Assembly: GCA_964507045.1 (NCBI GenBank)
Contig: CAZDOO010000017.1
Location: 12,084 to 76,083 of the forward strand
Reading direction: 5' to 3'
DNA: 64,000 nt
DNA from: UBA8199 sp964507045
GTDB lineage: Bacteria > Verrucomicrobiota > Verrucomicrobiia > Limisphaerales > UBA8199
In this document: positions 61,366 to 64,000 of the stretch, one piece after another
Position numbering within the stretch: position 1 is the stretch's first letter
Layout: the number at the start of each line of letters is the position of its first letter
The notes under the pieces: generated by a model
What the model was told of the DNA's origin: nothing
The model's input: only the letters and a program-made list of their open reading frames with translations
Databases searched by the model: none
Made by a program: the position numbers and the translations under genes

Positions 61366-61824
61366 TCAACCCTCAACCTCCATCAGCGCCGCGCGGCAAT
61401 ACCATTTGACCGCCTCGGTCATCGGGGGCTGGAGCTGGTCCAGGTCGGCGGCGGAGCACCAGCGGATGTCGTGGTGCTCGGCGGCGGAAAGTGTGAGCGT
61501 GCCGGCTTTGGGCCGCGCCCAGTAAATCATGCCGATGTGCTGGTGCGTGTCGGTGATGCGATGGATGTCCAGGAAACGCGGCGCAAGCAGCGCGCGCGTG
61601 CCCGGCTCGGTCGTCGGCGGGCGCTCGCCCAGCAACGCGACGTCCAGCCCGCTCTCCTCTTTGGCCTCCCGCAGCGCCGCAATCTCCGGATCTTCGTCCA
61701 GCTCGATGTGTCCGCCCAGGGGCAGCCACTTGTTCAGGTTGCGATGGTGGACGAGCAGGACCTTGCCTGCGTGGACGACGAAGATCGCCACAGTAAAATC
61801 AATCTTTTCGTGGATGTGGGCCAT
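61366..61824 (-). CDS. NUDIX hydrolase
   Basis: The 152-aa product has the NUDIX box GHIELDEDPEIAALREAKEESGLDV (GX5EX7REXXEEXG pattern), with metal-binding glutamates in REAKEE. Similar short enzymes hydrolyse nucleoside diphosphate derivatives or dihydroneopterin triphosphate. The substrate is not evident. Confidence 0.88.
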   Translation of the reverse strand: MAHIHEKIDFTVAIFVVHAGKVLLVHHRNLNKWLPLGGHIELDEDPEIAALREAKEESGLDVALLGERPPTTEPGTRALLAPRFLDIHRITDTHQHIGMIYWARPKAGTLTLSAAEHHDIRWCSAADLDQLQPPMTEAVKWYCRAALMEVEG

Positions 61825-61937
61825 AGCGTTTGCTGCGTTACCGGGTCACGGGGTTGCAAGGTTACCTGCTGGCGACGTCCGGGCGGCCGCTCCCGCGGCA
61901 GCCGGGCAACGATGCAACCAGGCAACCATGCCGCCGG

Positions 61938-62447
61938 TCAGTAGTCATACAGCCCGCTATCGTGCGCATAGCCTGCGCCGCCGCCCATGCCGCCGGCTTC
62001 GTCTTCGCCGCCCATCAGATCTCCCAGCACATCGCCCATGTCCGCTTCGATCTTCTCCGGGTCTTCGCCGGCTTCAAGGCGCTTAATGGCGACGTCCATC
62101 TCCTTGGGCATGCTGCCGGGCGGCATGAGGTCTTTCATCTTGCGCATCATGTGGGCCATGTGCTTCGGGTTGTTCTCGTCCAGGTGCTCCATGTCGCGCT
62201 CCATTTCCATCATGGCGCGCTCCACGCGCGGATCATCGAACTCGGGCATCGGCGGCTGGCCGCCTTCGGCCTCGGGCTTGGCGGCGGGTTCCTGGAGTTT
62301 GCGCGACATGGCGAACCGGCTCATCTGCTTGAACATCTTCTTGTTGCCGCACTTGGGGCAAACCGGCGAGCGGTCGGGGTTGATCCGCTTCGACAGGAAG
62401 TTGAAGATCACCCGGCATTTCGGGCAGGCATATTCGTAAATTGGCAT
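61938..62447 (-). CDS. FmdB-type zinc-ribbon protein with long acidic C-terminus
   Basis: The 169-aa product starts MPIYEYACPKC and has CPKC ... CPKCG, the FmdB zinc ribbon, then an acidic Met-rich helical region (residues about 65-140) and a Gly-rich tail (GGEDEAGGMGGGAGY). It is about twice the length of ordinary FmdB proteins. The ATG at 62447 is chosen because the upstream frame lacks similarity. Confidence 0.83.
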   Translation of the reverse strand: MPIYEYACPKCRVIFNFLSKRINPDRSPVCPKCGNKKMFKQMSRFAMSRKLQEPAAKPEAEGGQPPMPEFDDPRVERAMMEMERDMEHLDENNPKHMAHMMRKMKDLMPPGSMPKEMDVAIKRLEAGEDPEKIEADMGDVLGDLMGGEDEAGGMGGGAGYAHDSGLYDY

Positions 62448-62767
62448 AGCTGCTGATAAACTCGTCAGCCGAAGCTTACCAGAAGCCCGTCCTCCCGCAA
62501 AGAAGGAACAAGGGGCCTCCAAGGGTCGCTTGCGGGACTCTTCTGCGGATACCGGTCCTAACTCTTGGCGGAAACGCCGGCGGCTCCGGCAGCCGATCCG
62601 AGCCGGCAAGCTTTGCTCCCCGGCTGGATACGAAGCGCTTTAGTTTGACGATGGGGGGAATTCGGCGCGGCAAAACTCCACGCAGCGTGCAAACGGCCAA
62701 CCTCCCAAGGTGCGCTGGGCACAGCGCGCCCTGCCTTCCCGCGCTCCGAGGTTCGGGCAACCTGCCC

Positions 62768-63742
62768 TCAAGATGCGTTCTTTGCGGACAAGTTGGGTAG
62801 GCCAAACCATTCTCCAACCCTGCCCACCCCGATTATCCCGAGCCCTCGCAGAGCCACCCGCAGGCTGTGTACAAGGGGTGTACCAGGGATGCTCACCGGG
62901 TGCACACCGGTCTGGCCACTGTGCACCCTTCGTGCATCCGGTGTGCTCCCCTTGTACACGGCTGGAGACACCGAAGAAGAGAGCTTGGCAGGGGCGGCGG
63001 CGGATTGCGGCTTTGCTGGGGGTGTTTCCATCGTAACTGCTGGTTCTGCAGGCACTTGCTGCTTGGCGGGTGGGGGTGGGGGCGGAACGATCGCGCTGAA
63101 TACGTGGTCCTGGGCCTTCCAGCCGTTCTTGGTCTGGCAGGTGACGATGAAGACCTTCTTTCCCGGGGGGAGTGGTCCGAACTTGGCGGCGTAGAGGCCG
63201 GTGATGTCGGCCTGGCCGTTGGTGACGGCGCCCGCCAGGCCCAGGTAATAGACGCGGCGATGCTTCATCCGGCCCGCGCTGCACGGCGGCTGGCCGAAGA
63301 CCATGATGTCCTCGCTCACCGTCCCGACGCTCAGCAGCAGCCGCGCGCCGGCTTCCGTCGGAACGGCTTCCAGGGCGGTCACGGGGTTGGCGGAGAAAAC
63401 TACCGGCTCGGGCGGAGTGAGGGTGACCTGCTGCCCGGTGAGGAGGCGGGTCATGTTCAGCTTCACTTCAAGCTGCTGGCCGCTCAGATTACCGTAGCGG
63501 CCCAGGAAACCGTGGGTCGGCGCGGTGAGCGCGGCGGCGATCCATTGCTCGCGCTCCGGATCGGTCAGCTTCAGGCTGAACAAGCCCGAGGTGTAGGTCA
63601 GCAAGGCTCGAACCTTGCTCTGACCGGGAGTGCGATCATTCTTAGGTATGACCTTGAGGCGGCAGAACTGCCGTCCGAATCGGTCCGCGTAGAAGACATG
63701 GGGGCCCAGTTTTCCCCGGCGTGGTGTATCCAATAACTGCAT
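62768..63742 (-). CDS. Uncharacterised verrucomicrobial protein, full-length copy of a repeated gene
   Basis: The 324-aa product starts at the ATG at 63742, with AAAGGA 8 bases upstream. No signal peptide is visible. A structured domain (residues about 1-215: KVRALLTYTSGLFSLKLTDPE, GQPPCSAGRMKHRRVYYLGL, KKVFIVTCQTKNGW) is followed by a Pro/Ala linker (AIVPPPPPPAK) and a tail encoded by a GTGTAC-rich palindrome. A truncated paralog is at 33381-34001, so the gene is multicopy. Function is unknown. Confidence 0.7.
   Translation of the reverse strand: MQLLDTPRRGKLGPHVFYADRFGRQFCRLKVIPKNDRTPGQSKVRALLTYTSGLFSLKLTDPEREQWIAAALTAPTHGFLGRYGNLSGQQLEVKLNMTRLLTGQQVTLTPPEPVVFSANPVTALEAVPTEAGARLLLSVGTVSEDIMVFGQPPCSAGRMKHRRVYYLGLAGAVTNGQADITGLYAAKFGPLPPGKKVFIVTCQTKNGWKAQDHVFSAIVPPPPPPAKQQVPAEPAVTMETPPAKPQSAAAPAKLSSSVSPAVYKGSTPDARRVHSGQTGVHPVSIPGTPLVHSLRVALRGLGIIGVGRVGEWFGLPNLSAKNAS
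62867..62959. repeat. GTGTAC palindromic element inside the repeated gene
   Basis: Terminal 12-mers gtgtacaagggg (62867-62878) and ccccttgtacac (62948-62959) are perfect inverted repeats 93 bases end to end, with further gtgcac/ccggtg inverted words between. The element is within the coding tail of the gene at 62768 and is echoed at 33441-33532. Confidence 0.75.
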
Positions 63743-63875
63743 GGTGTGTCCTTTCAGTTTGCTCCGCGTGAAGGGCGGCCCGGTCGCAGGGTTGCCCTGC
63801 CGGCTGGGCCGCAATACCTCCGCGGCCGCAAGTTAAAGCCTACCGGAAGGGGCTATGGCGTCAAGGATAAATGAA

Positions 63876-63953
63876 GGGGAACATCCAACCCTCAACGCCC
63901 AACCCACTGCGCCGCCCCGCCAGTGGAGGCTGGGCGTTGGATGTCGGATGTTC
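63876..63953. repeat. Long imperfect palindrome with attC-like ends
   Basis: Left arm gaacatccaaccctcaacgcccaac and right arm gttggatgtcggatgttcgcc (as read on +) pair over about 30 positions with bulges around a GC-rich loop. Ends gcccaac and gttggat fit the integron RYYYAAC and GTTRRRY consensus. Related text occurs at 34062-34125, so it may equally be a dispersed repeat. Confidence 0.45.
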
Positions 63954-63958
63954 GCCTC

Positions 63959-64000
63959 TTACAGGCAATCCAGCGGACTCTTCATCCCGGTGCGGATCGA
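63959..64000 (-). CDS. C-terminus of an integrase-like gene, cut by window edge
   Basis: The minus strand reads SIRTGMKSPLDCL and a stop (63961-63959). GMKSPLDxL resembles the GVRSPLD tail of integron and related tyrosine integrases. Only 13 codons are visible, so the call is tentative. Confidence 0.35.
   Translation of the reverse strand, partial: SIRTGMKSPLDCL

Overview
The window reads as chromosome of a GC-rich member of the PVC superphylum, most likely Verrucomicrobiota (Limisphaerales/Pedosphaera-like). This is inferred from gene content: secreted prepilin-like proteins with a C-terminal FCDGHV-type signature, GH172/DUF2961 and GH127 enzymes, PqaA-like esterase, URO-D-like protein, many lipoprotein and Tat signals, PIN/small-partner toxin modules, and abundant short dispersed intergenic repeats. 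No phage structural genes, rRNA or CRISPR arrays were seen.

Layout. 1-5 kb: the 3' end of a BNR/sialidase-like gene, then two identical 44-bp copies of the 3' half of a tRNA-Ala (CGC) gene, 3.44 kb apart, bracketing a beta-propeller lipoprotein and a prepilin-like protein, followed by an intact tRNA-Ser. 5-14 kb: a tightly packed minus-strand operon (transglutaminase-like, PqaA-like esterase, dipeptide epimerase, tandem beta-lactamase-fold protein, GH172 enzyme with a GspG-like insert, and a small coupled ORF) that looks like a cell-wall-peptide/glycan salvage unit. 14-24 kb: URO-D-like protein, hisF and an anion permease, then an accessory stretch (double esterase, antitoxin with a nonsense-mutated ParE toxin, transposase and integrase scars), then hisI and trpE. 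24-33 kb: a plant-polysaccharide locus (GH127, GH2, pectate-lyase-like and beta-helix lipoprotein) with a PIN toxin pair translationally coupled to the last gene.

33-46 kb: a truncated copy of a repeated Verrucomicrobia-type gene, a membrane protein/wHTH regulator pair, ispH, a radical SAM/B12 protein, creD, a DUF1361 protein, an FmdB zinc ribbon, a HAD phosphatase, egtD, an unusual DHPS-like protein and an M6 protease. 46-50 kb: tRNA-Arg and an eroding sugar-catabolism cluster (AraC fragment, nuclease, FGGY kinase, FAH hydrolase, SDR fragment). 50-56 kb: AraC-GyrI regulator, glyoxalase, the conserved folP-cdaA-cdaR-glmM run for c-di-AMP and cell-wall precursor synthesis, and a NarL-type regulator. 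56-64 kb: a cobalamin riboswitch with an intrinsic terminator in front of a secreted beta-sandwich protein and a prepilin-like protein, then htpX, fabI, an MFS transporter, a NUDIX hydrolase, a second FmdB protein, the full-length copy of the repeated gene, and at the right edge the end of an integrase-like gene beside an attC-like palindrome.

The most striking item is the cobalamin riboswitch/terminator (57,820-58,135, minus strand) commanding secreted surface-type proteins instead of B12 transport or synthesis genes.
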